DNA from: Desulfovibrio piger
Lineage (GTDB): Bacteria > Desulfobacterota > Desulfovibrionia > Desulfovibrionales > Desulfovibrionaceae
Direction of reading: 5' to 3'
NCBI RefSeq assembly: GCF_951793255.1
Contig: NZ_OX636706.1
Location: 1,385,001-1,449,000, forward strand
DNA: 64,000 bases
The notes below the pieces were generated by a model. It was not told where the DNA came from, searched no databases, and worked only from the letters and a program-made list of their open reading frames with translations. Both the position numbers and the translations under genes were made by a program. Of the stretch, positions 35,317 to 44,528 are shown one piece after another (the first letter of the stretch is position 1; the number at the start of each line of letters is the position of its first letter).

Positions 35317-37779
35317 CTAGAACATCTGCCGCATGAGGTCTTCACCGCCACCGGAGGTATCGGGAGTCTCCGGGGTACTGCTGCCCGTGGCCGGGTCCTC
35401 GCTGGCGTTGTCGATGGCCGAGAGGCCGGGGCCGGGCACGCCCTGGAAGGCCAGACCGTCTTGCATGGTGATGCCGGGCGGCATGGTGAAGTCCTGGGGC
35501 TGGTCGTTGTACAGGTCTTCGATCTGGCTGCGGTAATAGCGGAAGATGGGGGCCGCGGTACGCCCGCCCTGTTCTTGCTTGCCCAGGGACTGGAGCTGGT
35601 CGAAGCCCACATAGACGCCCGTGACCAGAGAGGGCGAGAAGCCCACGAACCAGGCATCGTTCTCGTCGTTGCTGGTGCCGGTCTTGCCGGCGATGACGTG
35701 GCCGTCCACACGGGCGCGGCTGCCGGTGCCGGAGTTGACCACGTTCTTGAGCAGGGTGGCCATCTGGTAGGCGTTCTGCGGGGTGAGGGCCTGCCAGTGC
35801 TGGATGTCCTGCCGGTAGAGTTCGCGGCCGTTGTTGTCGGTGATGGAGGTGATGATGCGCGGGCGCACGCCCAGGCCCTGGTTGGCGAAGGCGGCGTAGG
35901 CCTGCGTCAGGTTGAGGGGCGAGACCGCCACGGCACCGAGACTGATGGACAGTTCCTGCGGGAAGTGGGGTTCGAGACCCAGCATCTTGGCGCGCTGGAT
36001 GACGTTGCTGATGCCCACCTTGTGGGCCAGGCGCACGGTGCAGGTGTTGCGGGAAAGAGTCAGGGCCTCATAGAGCGGCATGATGCCGCGGAAGTTCTTT
36101 TCGTAGTTGCCGGGGCGCCAGACTTCGTTGGTGTAGGGGTTCACGTAGACGAAGGGGCCGTCCAGCACCGAGGACGTGGGCGTGAAGCCGAAGTCCAGGG
36201 CCGTGGAGTAGACCACGGGCTTGAAGCTGGAACCGGGCTGACGCCGGGCCTGGGTAGCGCGGTTGAAGTGGCTGTCGCCGAACTGGTAGCCGCCGATGAG
36301 GGCCACCACGTCGCCGCTCTGGGTCTCTACGGAAGCCAGAGCGCCCTGCACCAGCGGCTCCTGCTGGAGGAGCAGGGTGATGGGCTTTTGCGGCGAGGCC
36401 GTGGCGGGATCGAAGTCCACGGTCTTGGTGGCGGCCTTGCCCTTTTTGCCGCCTTCGGCCTGGACGGTCACGGGCGCGGCCGAGACCATGATCAGATCGT
36501 TGACGTTCAGCACCTTGCGGGCGTCACGCACGGCGGGAGCCCCCCAGCCGGAGATCTTGCGGTTGGGGGTACGGGCCCAGGACATGTTGGCCACGGGGAT
36601 ATAGCCGGTGTAGCCCTTGCCCAGCAGGACGCGGGCGCCCTTGGCGTCCACGGCCGTGACCACGGCCTGCACCCAGGCCTTGCCCATGAGGTCGGCGGGG
36701 GCGAAGGTACTTTTTTCGCGGAACTCGGTCACCTCCGCGGGGGAGAGCTTCTTGACCGGGCCGCGCCAGCCCTGGCGCTTGTCCAGTTCTTCCAGACCGC
36801 GGCGCAGGGCGGCGCCCGCGGCATCCTGCTGCACGGGGTCCATGGCGGTGCGCACGGTGAGGCCCGCGGTGTAGACGTATTCCTCGCCGCTCTTCAGGGT
36901 ATCGATGCCCAGGGTGCGCAGGTTCTCTTCGGTGAAGAATTCCACCAGCAGGCGGCGGGCTTCTTCAAAATACCATTTGGAGGCCCCGCCGCGGTTCTCG
37001 GGCATGCTCCAGTAGACCAGGGGCTCGTTGATGGCCTGCTGGTACTGTTCCTCGGTGATCCACTTGAGGGTGCGCAGACGGCCAAGGACGTACATCTGGC
37101 GGGCCTTGGCGGCCTCGGGATGCCGGAAGGGATTGTAGCGGCTGGGGGCCTGGGGCAGACCGGCGATGACGGCGCTCTCGGCCAGGGTGATGTCGGAAGC
37201 ATGCTTGCCGAAATAGGTACGGGCCGCGGCTTCCACGCCGTAGGAGTGCTGTCCCAGATAGATATAGTTGAGGTAGGTCTGGAGGATGTCGTCCTTGCTG
37301 ACGGTGTGCTCCAGCCGGTAGGCCAGGATGGCTTCCTTCATCTTTCGGGTATAGCTGCGTTCCGAACTCAGCAGGAGCTGCTTGATGATCTGCTGGGTGA
37401 TGGTGCTGCCGCCCTGCTGGCCGCCGCCGGAGGCCTTGTTGCGCAGGTTGTAGATGAAGGCACGCACGATGGCCACGGGATCGACGCCATGATGCTGGTA
37501 GAAGGAATCGTCTTCCGCAGCCAGGAAGGACATGGGCAGCCAGGGAGACATCTCCTTGAGGGTGATGCTGTAGCGTTTTTCCGTGGCAAGGGTGCCGATG
37601 GTGGAGCCGTCACGGGCCAGGATGACCGTGGCCTGCGGGGCTTCGTAACCAGTAAGGCGTTCCAGGTCGGGCAGGTCGCGTGAGGCCCAGTAGAACAGGC
37701 CGGCCACGGCGGCACAGCCGAGGATGCCCAGCGTGAACAGCAGACCGAAGGACCAGAGGAAGACTTTTTTTACGTTCAT
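35317..37779 (-). CDS. mrcA: Class A penicillin-binding protein (PBP1A type)
   Basis: 820 residues. One N-terminal membrane anchor. Glycosyltransferase domain with the EDDSFYQHHGVDP and GGSTITQQIIKQLLL motifs at about residues 90-140. An OB-like insert follows, then the transpeptidase domain with SSFK (RQPGSSFKPVVYSTALD) and KTGTS near the C-terminus (IAGKTGTSNDENDAWF). Polymerises and crosslinks peptidoglycan in the periplasm. The C-terminal tail is Ser/Pro-rich. Confidence 0.95.
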   Translation of the reverse strand: MNVKKVFLWSFGLLFTLGILGCAAVAGLFYWASRDLPDLERLTGYEAPQATVILARDGSTIGTLATEKRYSITLKEMSPWLPMSFLAAEDDSFYQHHGVDPVAIVRAFIYNLRNKASGGGQQGGSTITQQIIKQLLLSSERSYTRKMKEAILAYRLEHTVSKDDILQTYLNYIYLGQHSYGVEAAARTYFGKHASDITLAESAVIAGLPQAPSRYNPFRHPEAAKARQMYVLGRLRTLKWITEEQYQQAINEPLVYWSMPENRGGASKWYFEEARRLLVEFFTEENLRTLGIDTLKSGEEYVYTAGLTVRTAMDPVQQDAAGAALRRGLEELDKRQGWRGPVKKLSPAEVTEFREKSTFAPADLMGKAWVQAVVTAVDAKGARVLLGKGYTGYIPVANMSWARTPNRKISGWGAPAVRDARKVLNVNDLIMVSAAPVTVQAEGGKKGKAATKTVDFDPATASPQKPITLLLQQEPLVQGALASVETQSGDVVALIGGYQFGDSHFNRATQARRQPGSSFKPVVYSTALDFGFTPTSSVLDGPFVYVNPYTNEVWRPGNYEKNFRGIMPLYEALTLSRNTCTVRLAHKVGISNVIQRAKMLGLEPHFPQELSISLGAVAVSPLNLTQAYAAFANQGLGVRPRIITSITDNNGRELYRQDIQHWQALTPQNAYQMATLLKNVVNSGTGSRARVDGHVIAGKTGTSNDENDAWFVGFSPSLVTGVYVGFDQLQSLGKQEQGGRTAAPIFRYYRSQIEDLYNDQPQDFTMPPGITMQDGLAFQGVPGPGLSAIDNASEDPATGSSTPETPDTSGGGEDLMRQMF

Positions 37780-37851
37780 GGCAAGGCGGATACCGTTTTT
37801 TTGTCTGCGCGTAAAGGGAGGGCGCGGGGCGCCGCGGGCCGGGACAGAAAA

Positions 37852-37879
37852 AGGCGTCCGCCTGCGAGAGGGGACGCCT
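37852..37879 (-). terminator. Second terminator downstream of dsrC
   Basis: AGGCGTCC/GGACGCCT stem followed on the minus strand by TTTTTCTG. Confidence 0.55.
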
Positions 37880-37888
37880 GAAAGGGAA

Positions 37889-37913
37889 AAGGCGGGACGA
37901 AGCCCCGCCTTTC
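37889..37913 (-). terminator. Terminator after dsrC
   Basis: AAGGCGGG/CCCGCCTT stem with TTTTCC on the minus strand, 16 nt past dsrC. Confidence 0.7.
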
Positions 37914-37928
37914 AAGCAATGCTGAGAA

Positions 37929-38246
37929 CTACACGCAGCCGGTGGGCTTGGGCAGGCCAGCCATTTTGCAGGCGCCTTTGCCGGGGCCGGAGGGGAACAG
38001 TTCGTACACTTCTTTTAGCTTGTAGCCGGTGTTCTTGGACAGAATGCGGACCATGGGAGCGATACCGTTCTTCTTGTAGTAGTCCTGCAGGAAGTCCAGG
38101 ATCTTCTGATGGTCAGCGGTGATTTCGGCGATACCTTCGGATTCCTTCACGAATTCCATCCATTCCGGGCACCAGTCGTCGAAACGGAGCAGGAAGCCGT
38201 CTTCATCAACTTCGAAGGTTTTGCCCTGAAAGCTAATTTCAGCCAT
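37929..38246 (-). CDS. dsrC: DsrC, sulfur carrier of dissimilatory sulfite reduction
   Basis: 105 residues, full length. Starts MAEISFQGKTFEVDEDGFL and ends KGACKMAGLPKPTGCV: both conserved C-terminal cysteines are present, 11 residues apart, with the last at the penultimate position, as in true DsrC rather than TusE. They form the trisulfide product with DsrAB. Monocistronic with its own promoter region and terminators, as in other Desulfovibrio genomes. Confidence 0.95.
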   Translation of the reverse strand: MAEISFQGKTFEVDEDGFLLRFDDWCPEWMEFVKESEGIAEITADHQKILDFLQDYYKKNGIAPMVRILSKNTGYKLKEVYELFPSGPGKGACKMAGLPKPTGCV

Positions 38247-38336
38247 GCGTGTCCTCCTTGGACGTTTGCTCTATTCGGGCCTTGCGGCCCGAGCCAGACA
38301 GCCGAAGCATATGGTGTTCGGCTCATTCCCCATTAA

Positions 38337-38359
38337 TTGCGAAAGCTCTGCAATCGCAA
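38337..38359. promoter_or_regulatory. Inverted repeat upstream of dsrC
   Basis: TTGCGA (38337-38342) and TCGCAA (38354-38359), separated by 11 nt in the AT-rich dsrC promoter region about 90-110 bp before the start. Possible binding site for a CRP/FNR-like regulator; unproven. Confidence 0.3.
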
Positions 38360-38472
38360 ATGCACACTTCTTTTGCCACAAAAAAATAATCTTGGCAAGC
38401 CCTGAAAAAACCGTCAAAACCTACGCATATACGAAGATTTGCGTCTGCTGTTTCCTTCAGGGAGGCGGTCAG

Positions 38473-39129
38473 CTACACGTCATAGGGAGCAGCCAGCAGC
38501 AGCGTGCCGGTCGCTTCCAGATCCTTGACGAGGGCTTCGACAGCCGATTCTTCCATGCTGCGGATACGGACGTAGATCTGGCGCTTGTTGTCTTCCATAT
38601 AAGAGGACAGCACCGAAATGATGCGGGCATTGTGCTTGCGCATGGTATCGAAGATCACGCGCATGCTGCCGGGGGTATCGGGCAGTTCGAAGGCGAACTG
38701 CATGCCTTCCACGCGGGCACCGGTGATGTTGATCAGCAGCTTGAAGATGTCCTGGTCGGTGATGATGCCCACCAGCTTGTTGTCTTCGGAGACCACGGGC
38801 AGACCGCCGAACTTTTTGTCCATCATGATGATGGCCGCCTGCTCCACGCTGTCCCAGGGCTTGATAGTGACCGGCTTGGCGGTCATAATGTCCTTGGCCT
38901 TGAGTTCTGCCAGAAGGTATTGCATTTCATGCACTTCCAGCGCCGTGGCCTTGGAGGGCGACGCGCCCTTGACGTCTCTGTCGGAGATGATACCCACCAC
39001 CCGGTTCTGGTCATCGACCACGGGCAGGCGGCGGATCTGGTGTTCCTTGAGCAGGTTGCGGCACTTCAGCAGGGACGTGTCGGGCTTGACGGCAATGACG
39101 TTGGTAGCCATCCAGTTTTCTACGAGCAT
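38473..39129 (-). CDS. CBS-pair plus ACT domain protein (AcuB-like)
   Basis: 218 residues from the ATG at 39129 (AGGAGG upstream). Two CBS domains (residues about 5-60, IRRLPVVDDQNRVVGIISDRD; and 80-135, GLPVVSEDNKLVGIITDQD) followed by an ACT-like domain at 145-218. The arrangement is that of AcuB-type sensors of adenine nucleotides or amino acids. Single gene with no obvious partner; larC is divergent upstream. Confidence 0.82.
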   Translation of the reverse strand: MLVENWMATNVIAVKPDTSLLKCRNLLKEHQIRRLPVVDDQNRVVGIISDRDVKGASPSKATALEVHEMQYLLAELKAKDIMTAKPVTIKPWDSVEQAAIIMMDKKFGGLPVVSEDNKLVGIITDQDIFKLLINITGARVEGMQFAFELPDTPGSMRVIFDTMRKHNARIISVLSSYMEDNKRQIYVRIRSMEESAVEALVKDLEATGTLLLAAPYDV

Positions 39130-39282
39130 GGATCCTCCTGTTGAACAGAGACCCTGCGGCATACCGCGGGCGGGAAGGTTCCCTTTTCTGTCCTGTCCTC
39201 TCACCATATACCAAGCTGCGCCCACAAACAAGCCTGTAAGCAAAAGTGGCAGCGCGGAGTTTCATAACGGAGTCATTATCAG

Positions 39283-40443
39283 ATGCAGCATCTTTTCCTT
39301 GATTGCAGTCACGGCATGAGCGGGGACATGACCCTGGCTTCCCTTGCCCATCTTGGTGTGGACCTTTCCCCCCTGCCGGGCCTGCTGGCACAGGCGGGCG
39401 TGGCCTGCCGTCTGGAGGTCTGGCAGGAAGAGCGGGGCGGCGGTCCCGGCTGCCGGGTGGAGGTCAGCTGGGAGGTGGAGGGCCAGCCCCTGCGGCACCC
39501 GGCGGACATCGCCGCCATTTTTGCCGCCGTGCCTGTGGCCGACAGGGTGCGCCACAAGGCCCTGGCCGTGCTGGAGGCCCTGACCCTGGCCGAAGCCGAG
39601 GCCCACGGCATCGCCCCTGAAGAGGTGCATTTCCATGAAGTGGGCGCCGTGGACACCCTGGTGGACATCCTGGGCGCCTGCTGGGCGCTGGACCAGCTGG
39701 GCGTGGAGCGGGTGACGGCCTGTGCACTGCCCTGGTTCGGGGGCAGCATCACCTGTGCCCATGGCGAGATCCCCCTGCCCGCGCCCGCCACGGCCAACCT
39801 CATGCGCGGTCTGCCCGTGTACCCCACCGACGCGAAGGCGGAGCTGGTGACCCCCACCGGCGCGGCCCTGGCCCGTGTGCTGGTGGACGAATTCGTGGAA
39901 GGCCCGGAAGGCCGCCTGCTGGCCATGGGCACGGGCTACGGCGCGCGTCCGGCGCCCACCGGCCTGCGGGCCTGGCTCGTGGAGGCCCGGGAGCCCCGGC
40001 AGGCTGATCACGGCCAGGGGGGCGAGGAAGACGTGATGCAGCTGGAATGCCATCTCGACCATCTGACCGGCGAGGAGCTGGGCACGGCCCTGGAGCAGCT
40101 GGCCGCTGCCGCCGATGTGCTGGACGTGCTGTGGCTGCCGGGCACGGGCAAAAAGAACCGTCCTGCGGGCCTGCTGCGGGTGCTCTGCCGTCCTGCCGAT
40201 ACGGAAAATGTCGCCCGGGCCGTCCTGCGGCATACGCATACCCTGGGCCTGCGGCGCCAGCTGCTGCAACGTCTGGTGCTGCCCCGCAGGGCCACGACCT
40301 GTGCCTGCGGCGGGGCCAGCCTGCCGGCCAAGGAATATGAACTGGAAGGCAGGGTGTATGTCCGGCCGGAGGCTGACGCCGTGGCCCGTCAGGCGACGGC
40401 CCTCGGACTGGGGGCCCCGGCGTTGCGCTTTGGGAGAAAATGA
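39283..40443 (+). CDS. larC: Nickel-pincer cofactor biosynthesis protein LarC
   Basis: 386 residues. N-terminal LDCSHGMSGDMTLASL, the central HFHEVGAVDTLVDILG, and a glycine-rich VTPTGAALARVLVDEF are family hallmarks. LarC inserts nickel into the pyridinium-dithiocarboxylate made by LarB and LarE, for lactate racemase-type enzymes. In Lactobacillus it is produced by ribosomal frameshift; here it is one uninterrupted ORF. larB, larE and larA are not in this window. Confidence 0.88.
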   Translation: MQHLFLDCSHGMSGDMTLASLAHLGVDLSPLPGLLAQAGVACRLEVWQEERGGGPGCRVEVSWEVEGQPLRHPADIAAIFAAVPVADRVRHKALAVLEALTLAEAEAHGIAPEEVHFHEVGAVDTLVDILGACWALDQLGVERVTACALPWFGGSITCAHGEIPLPAPATANLMRGLPVYPTDAKAELVTPTGAALARVLVDEFVEGPEGRLLAMGTGYGARPAPTGLRAWLVEAREPRQADHGQGGEEDVMQLECHLDHLTGEELGTALEQLAAAADVLDVLWLPGTGKKNRPAGLLRVLCRPADTENVARAVLRHTHTLGLRRQLLQRLVLPRRATTCACGGASLPAKEYELEGRVYVRPEADAVARQATALGLGAPALRFGRK

Positions 40444-40565
40444 AAATTTTTTCCGCTACCTGTAAAAATATTTAGCCTTGCTCCGTTCCTACGGGAATGC
40501 TATGCGGGAAATGTGGGGCAAATCTGCCCGCAACGGGCAGTCCCCGACTCGCAAGGAGTTTTGCC

Positions 40566-41090
40566 ATGAGCGCAAAGAACTTTCGTCTGTTGCTGCCGGC
40601 CCTGGCCCTGGCCTGTATGGCTACGTTCGCTTTTGCGGATGAAGGACAGGCCGCGCAGCATGTCGCTGACGGGATGCCCGTGGTCGCGGATCATGTGGAT
40701 CACATGGGCGTATTGCCCGGGACCCTGGTGGCCCGCAACGACAACGGCCGCCATGAAGGCTGGTACAAGGACAAGCCCCGTCCCAAGGGACACTACAAAA
40801 AGGGGCCCCCTCCCGGACCTCGCCCCGGGTACCATCGCCCCGGCGACCGTCCTGGCCCCCGTCCCGGCTATCACCGTCCCGGTGACCGCCCCGGTCCTCG
40901 TCCGGGTTACCACCGTCCCGGTCCTCGCCCCGACGGCCCGCGCCCGGGCTATCATCGCCCCGGTGACCGTCCCGGCCCCCGCCCCGGCATCCATGACGGA
41001 CGCGGCCCGCGCCATGATGGTCCCCGCCCCGGCCCGCGTCCCGGCGGCCCGCGGCCCGATCATCGGCCTGACGGTCCCCGTCCCCGCTAG
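40566..41090 (+). CDS. Secreted Arg/Pro/Gly-rich repeat protein
   Basis: 174 residues. A signal peptide (LLLPALALACMATFAFA) is followed by an acidic/His segment, then more than 100 residues made of the repeats RPGPRPGYHRPGD and variants, with no cysteine there. Very basic and low complexity, so probably unfolded. AAGGAG precedes ATG 40566. Possible nucleic acid, metal (His, one per repeat) or cell-wall interaction; I do not recognise a family. A related but shorter Pro/His/Arg-rich lipoprotein is encoded at 48443-48736. Confidence 0.7.
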   Translation: MSAKNFRLLLPALALACMATFAFADEGQAAQHVADGMPVVADHVDHMGVLPGTLVARNDNGRHEGWYKDKPRPKGHYKKGPPPGPRPGYHRPGDRPGPRPGYHRPGDRPGPRPGYHRPGPRPDGPRPGYHRPGDRPGPRPGIHDGRGPRHDGPRPGPRPGGPRPDHRPDGPRPR

Positions 41091-41121
41091 GGCACTGTCT
41101 TTTTCCGGTTAAGGAATCCGC

Positions 41122-41152
41122 AGGAGGTCTGCTTTGTAGGCCTCCTTTTTTG
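41122..41152 (+). terminator. Terminator after the repeat protein
   Basis: AGGAGG / CCTCCT stem with a 13-nt loop, followed by a run of T. Confidence 0.5.
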
Positions 41153-41260
41153 TCGGGGAAAGCAGGCCATGCGGCACGGCACATTGCAAAAGCCTCTGGC
41201 CTGCGCTACGGTAGCCACGGTGTCTATGGTTTGCGTATCTTAACCCCCCGGAGGTGCAGG

Positions 41261-42490
41261 ATGGCTGCTAAGGTCGGCGATTTTTCCCTTATTCTCAAAC
41301 TGTTGGGCGGCATCATCATCGGCGCCCTGCTTGGTCTGTACATCGGCGAGAACGCCGAAGGCTCCCTGAAGCACGTCATGGACGTGGTGGTCTCCCTGCG
41401 CCATATCTTCGGCCAGATCATCTTCTTCCTGGTGCCCCTGGTCATCGTGGGCTTCATCACCCCCGCCATCGTGCGTCTGGGCCAGAACGCCAGCAAGATC
41501 CTGCTGGTGGCCGTGGCCCTGGCCTACGTCTCCTCGCTGGGCGCGGCCCTGTTCTCCATGATCTCCGGCTACTGCATCATCCCCAACCTCTCCATCGCCA
41601 CCAGCACCGAGACCCTGCGCTCCCTGCCCGAGATGGTCTTCCGTCTGGACATCCCGCCGCTGTTCAGCGTCATGAGCGCCCTGGTGCTGGCCCTGACCAT
41701 GGGCGTGGCCATCGTCTGGACCAAGTCCGAGACCCTGGGCAAGATCTTCTGCGAGATGGAACGCATCATGACCGCCCTGGTCAACCGCATCATGATCCCC
41801 ATCCTGCCTTTCTTCGTGGGCCTGTCCTTCCTGGGCCTGGCCTATGAGGGCTCCCTCAGCCGCCACCTGCCCGTGTTCATCATGATGGTGCTCATCGTCA
41901 TCGTGGGCCACTTCATCTGGCTGGCCGTGCTCTACGGCATCGGCGGCGCCCTGTCCGGCCGCAATCCCTCGCAGGTCTTCCGTCATTACGCGCCTGCCTA
42001 TCTGACCGCCGTGGGCACCATGTCCAGCGCCGCCACCCTGCCCGTGGCCCTGGAATGCGCCCGCAAGTCCTCCGTCCTCAGCCGCACCATGGTGGAATTC
42101 ATGGTGCCCCTGGGCGCCACCGTGCATCTGTGCGGTTCCGTGCTGACCGAGACCTTCTTTGTCATGACCATCAGCCTGATGCTGTACGGTTCCCTGCCTT
42201 CCGTGGGCACCATGCTGCTCTTCTGCGTGCTGCTGGGCATCTTTGCCGTGGGTGCCCCCGGCGTGCCCGGTGGTACCGTGGTGGCCTCGCTGGGCATCGT
42301 GACCGGCGTGTTGGGCTTCGACCCCAATGGTGTGGCCCTGCTCATCGCCATCTTTGCCCTGCAGGACAGCTTCGGCACGGCCTGCAACGTGACCGGCGAC
42401 GGCGCCCTGACCCTGATGCTGGAAGGCCTGTTCAACCGCAATGGCGAACTTGGGCCGTTGCAGGACGTGGCCCCGGCGGAAAAGGTCTAG
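41261..42490 (+). CDS. Dicarboxylate/amino acid:cation symporter (DAACS)
   Basis: 409 residues from ATG 41261 (CGGAGG upstream). Two halves of helices with the GltP/SstT pattern: the HP1-like GTMSSAATLP segment and the VGAPGVPGGTVVASLGI plus NVTGDGALTLML segments near the C-terminus. Sodium- or proton-coupled uptake. The next gene is a cysteine desulfidase family protein, so serine, cysteine or a related amino acid is a likely substrate; that is inference from context. Confidence 0.88.
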   Translation: MAAKVGDFSLILKLLGGIIIGALLGLYIGENAEGSLKHVMDVVVSLRHIFGQIIFFLVPLVIVGFITPAIVRLGQNASKILLVAVALAYVSSLGAALFSMISGYCIIPNLSIATSTETLRSLPEMVFRLDIPPLFSVMSALVLALTMGVAIVWTKSETLGKIFCEMERIMTALVNRIMIPILPFFVGLSFLGLAYEGSLSRHLPVFIMMVLIVIVGHFIWLAVLYGIGGALSGRNPSQVFRHYAPAYLTAVGTMSSAATLPVALECARKSSVLSRTMVEFMVPLGATVHLCGSVLTETFFVMTISLMLYGSLPSVGTMLLFCVLLGIFAVGAPGVPGGTVVASLGIVTGVLGFDPNGVALLIAIFALQDSFGTACNVTGDGALTLMLEGLFNRNGELGPLQDVAPAEKV

Positions 42491-42784
42491 CCGTTTCAGT
42501 TTCGATCGTTTGACGGGGAGGGGCCCGGCGGCAGGTACGCTCCGGCCCCTGTCTCCGGGCCTTTCCCGTCTTGTTGTGCCCTCTCCGGCAGTCTTTTCCC
42601 CTTCGTGGCTGCCCGTGCGTCCCCTGCCTTGCCGGGATCCCTGAACGGGTGTCCGCCGAAAGTGGCGCCCCGCTGTCCGCGTCGTACCGTTGCCGAAAAG
42701 GGCATCCGCCCGCTATCCCCGGGAGCCTGTCTCCCGTTCCTTGCTCCAACCTTCTACATCGTGGGCCTCAGGCCCGGAGAATGC

Positions 42785-44071
42785 ATGAGTCTGTCTCTTG
42801 CCGACAGGCAGGCCATCCTGGCCCTGCTGCATCAGGAAGTGGTGCCCGCCCTGGGCTGCACCGAACCCATCGCCGTGGCGCTGACCGCGGCCCGTGCCGC
42901 CGAGGCGCTGGGCCGGAAGCCGGAACGCCTGGACGTGGCCGTCAGCGCCAATCTGCTCAAGAACGGCATGGGCGTCATGGTCCCCGGCACGGGCGAGATG
43001 GGCCTGGCCATCGCCGCCGCTGCCGGTGCCCTGGGCGGGAAGAGCGCCCTTGGCCTGGAGTGCCTGGCCTCGCTCGATCCCGCGCAGGCCGAAGCCGCCC
43101 GGGCCATGGTGGCCGCCGACGCCGTGGAACTGCACCTGCCGGACAACGACCTGCTGCTGTACTGCCTGGTCACGGCCCATGCCGACGGGCACAGCGCCGC
43201 CGCCGAGCTGCGTGACAGCCATGACAACATCACCCGTGTCTGGCAGGACGGCGCCCTGGTGGAAGACCATATGCCTGCGGAAGCCAACGAGGCTGCGCCC
43301 GCCGACTGGCCCCTGACCCTGGCCCGGGTCTACGAATTCGCCACCACCGCGCCGCTGGAAGAGATCAGCTTCATCCTTGAAGCCGCGCGCATGAACCGTC
43401 AGGTGGCCGAGGAAGGCCTTTCCAGCCAGTACGGTCTGGGCGTGGGCAAATCCATGGATGCTCGGGTGCGCAAGCACATCCTTTCCGATGACCTGCCCAC
43501 CTTCGCCATCCGTCTGACCGCCGCAGCGGCCGACGCCCGCATGGCCGGGGTCATGATGCCCGTCATGAGCAATTCGGGCAGCGGCAATCAGGGCATCACC
43601 TGCACCATGCCCGTGGTGGCCTGCGCCATCCGGCAGGAAAGCAGCAACGAGGATCTGGCCCGCGCCCTGATGATGAGCCACCTCACCTCCATCCACATCA
43701 AGCACCATCTGGGTCGCCTGTCCGCCCATTGCGGCGCCATGGTGGCCGCCACGGCCGCCGGTTGCGGTATCGCCCTGCTGCTGGACGGCGATCTGGCGGT
43801 CATGGAACGCACCATCCGCAACATGGTGGGCAACGTGGCGGGCATGATCTGCGACGGCGCCAAGAGCAGCTGCGCCCTCAAGGTGGCCACCGCCGTGGGC
43901 GCGGGCATCCAGGCCGTCATGCTGGCCCTGGACGGCTCCGTGGTGCCCGGCAACGAAGGCATCACCGATGACGATATCGAAGTCTGCATCGCCAACCTGG
44001 GCCGTCTGGGCTCCACGGGCATGAAGGAGGCCGACAAGGTCATCCTGGATATCATGCTCAAAAAGTCCTAG
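42785..44071 (+). CDS. cyuA: L-cysteine desulfidase / L-serine dehydratase-like protein (CyuA/YhaM)
   Basis: 428 residues from ATG 42785 (GGAGA upstream). It opens with EVVPALGCTEPIAVALTAARA, and has NSGSGNQGITCTMPV and GNVAGMICDGAKSSCALK, which provide the cysteine ligands of a 4Fe-4S cluster as in the UPF0597/CyuA family. Deaminates cysteine to pyruvate, ammonia and sulfide. The 294-nt gap to the symporter upstream holds no clear terminator, so cotranscription is possible; sulfide is a natural intermediate in this sulfate reducer. Confidence 0.88.
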   Translation: MSLSLADRQAILALLHQEVVPALGCTEPIAVALTAARAAEALGRKPERLDVAVSANLLKNGMGVMVPGTGEMGLAIAAAAGALGGKSALGLECLASLDPAQAEAARAMVAADAVELHLPDNDLLLYCLVTAHADGHSAAAELRDSHDNITRVWQDGALVEDHMPAEANEAAPADWPLTLARVYEFATTAPLEEISFILEAARMNRQVAEEGLSSQYGLGVGKSMDARVRKHILSDDLPTFAIRLTAAAADARMAGVMMPVMSNSGSGNQGITCTMPVVACAIRQESSNEDLARALMMSHLTSIHIKHHLGRLSAHCGAMVAATAAGCGIALLLDGDLAVMERTIRNMVGNVAGMICDGAKSSCALKVATAVGAGIQAVMLALDGSVVPGNEGITDDDIEVCIANLGRLGSTGMKEADKVILDIMLKKS

Positions 44072-44097
44072 GCAGGATGGTTGAAGAAAACGTTTGC

Positions 44098-44174
44098 TGA
44101 GGGGAGAGGGAGACCCTTTTGGAAAAGGGTCCTCCCTCTCCCCTCATGCTCCCCTCTCCCTTCCCAAAACTTTT
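44098..44174 (+). repeat. Family A intergenic hairpin element, copy 8
   Basis: Stem 44098-44146 (TGAGGGGAGAGGGAGACCC and complement), AAAACTTTT box at 44165-44174. Follows cyuA by 26 nt on the plus strand. Confidence 0.75.
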
Positions 44175-44273
44175 GCTCTGGTCCCCGGCAGGTGGCGTAA
44201 CGCCACAGGCGGAAAAAAGATGGCAGTCCCCCGGAGAGGATGGAGGACGGCACGATTGGCCTTGCTCAGGCAT

Positions 44274-44306
44274 AAAAAGCGCCCGGTCACAACGACCGGG
44301 CGCTTT
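44274..44306. terminator. Bidirectional terminator
   Basis: AAAAGCGCCCGGTC-acaac-GACCGGGCGCTTTT. Confidence 0.7.
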
Positions 44307-44447
44307 TGCATTGGCAGGGTGGGGACTGGTAGGCCGTGTTTCCTCCACTGTGTACCATGGCATCCACTTGGGGCAGTCGGGGGCGGCAGTCCAGGGGCAG
44401 GAGACGCGGAGTGTCCCTGTTTCTTGCAAAAAGGAGGTTTAAACGAG

Positions 44448-44481
44448 AAGAGCCCGGTCAGTTCCTGACCGGGCTCCTCTC
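44448..44481 (+). terminator. Hairpin, possible terminator
   Basis: GAGCCCGGTCAG-ttc-CTGACCGGGCTC, followed by CTCTCG; sequence-related to the terminator at 44274. Confidence 0.45.
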
Positions 44482-44528
44482 GTCTGGCGGTCCTTCATCC
44501 GAAGACGGGGACCTGCATGCAGATCGGA

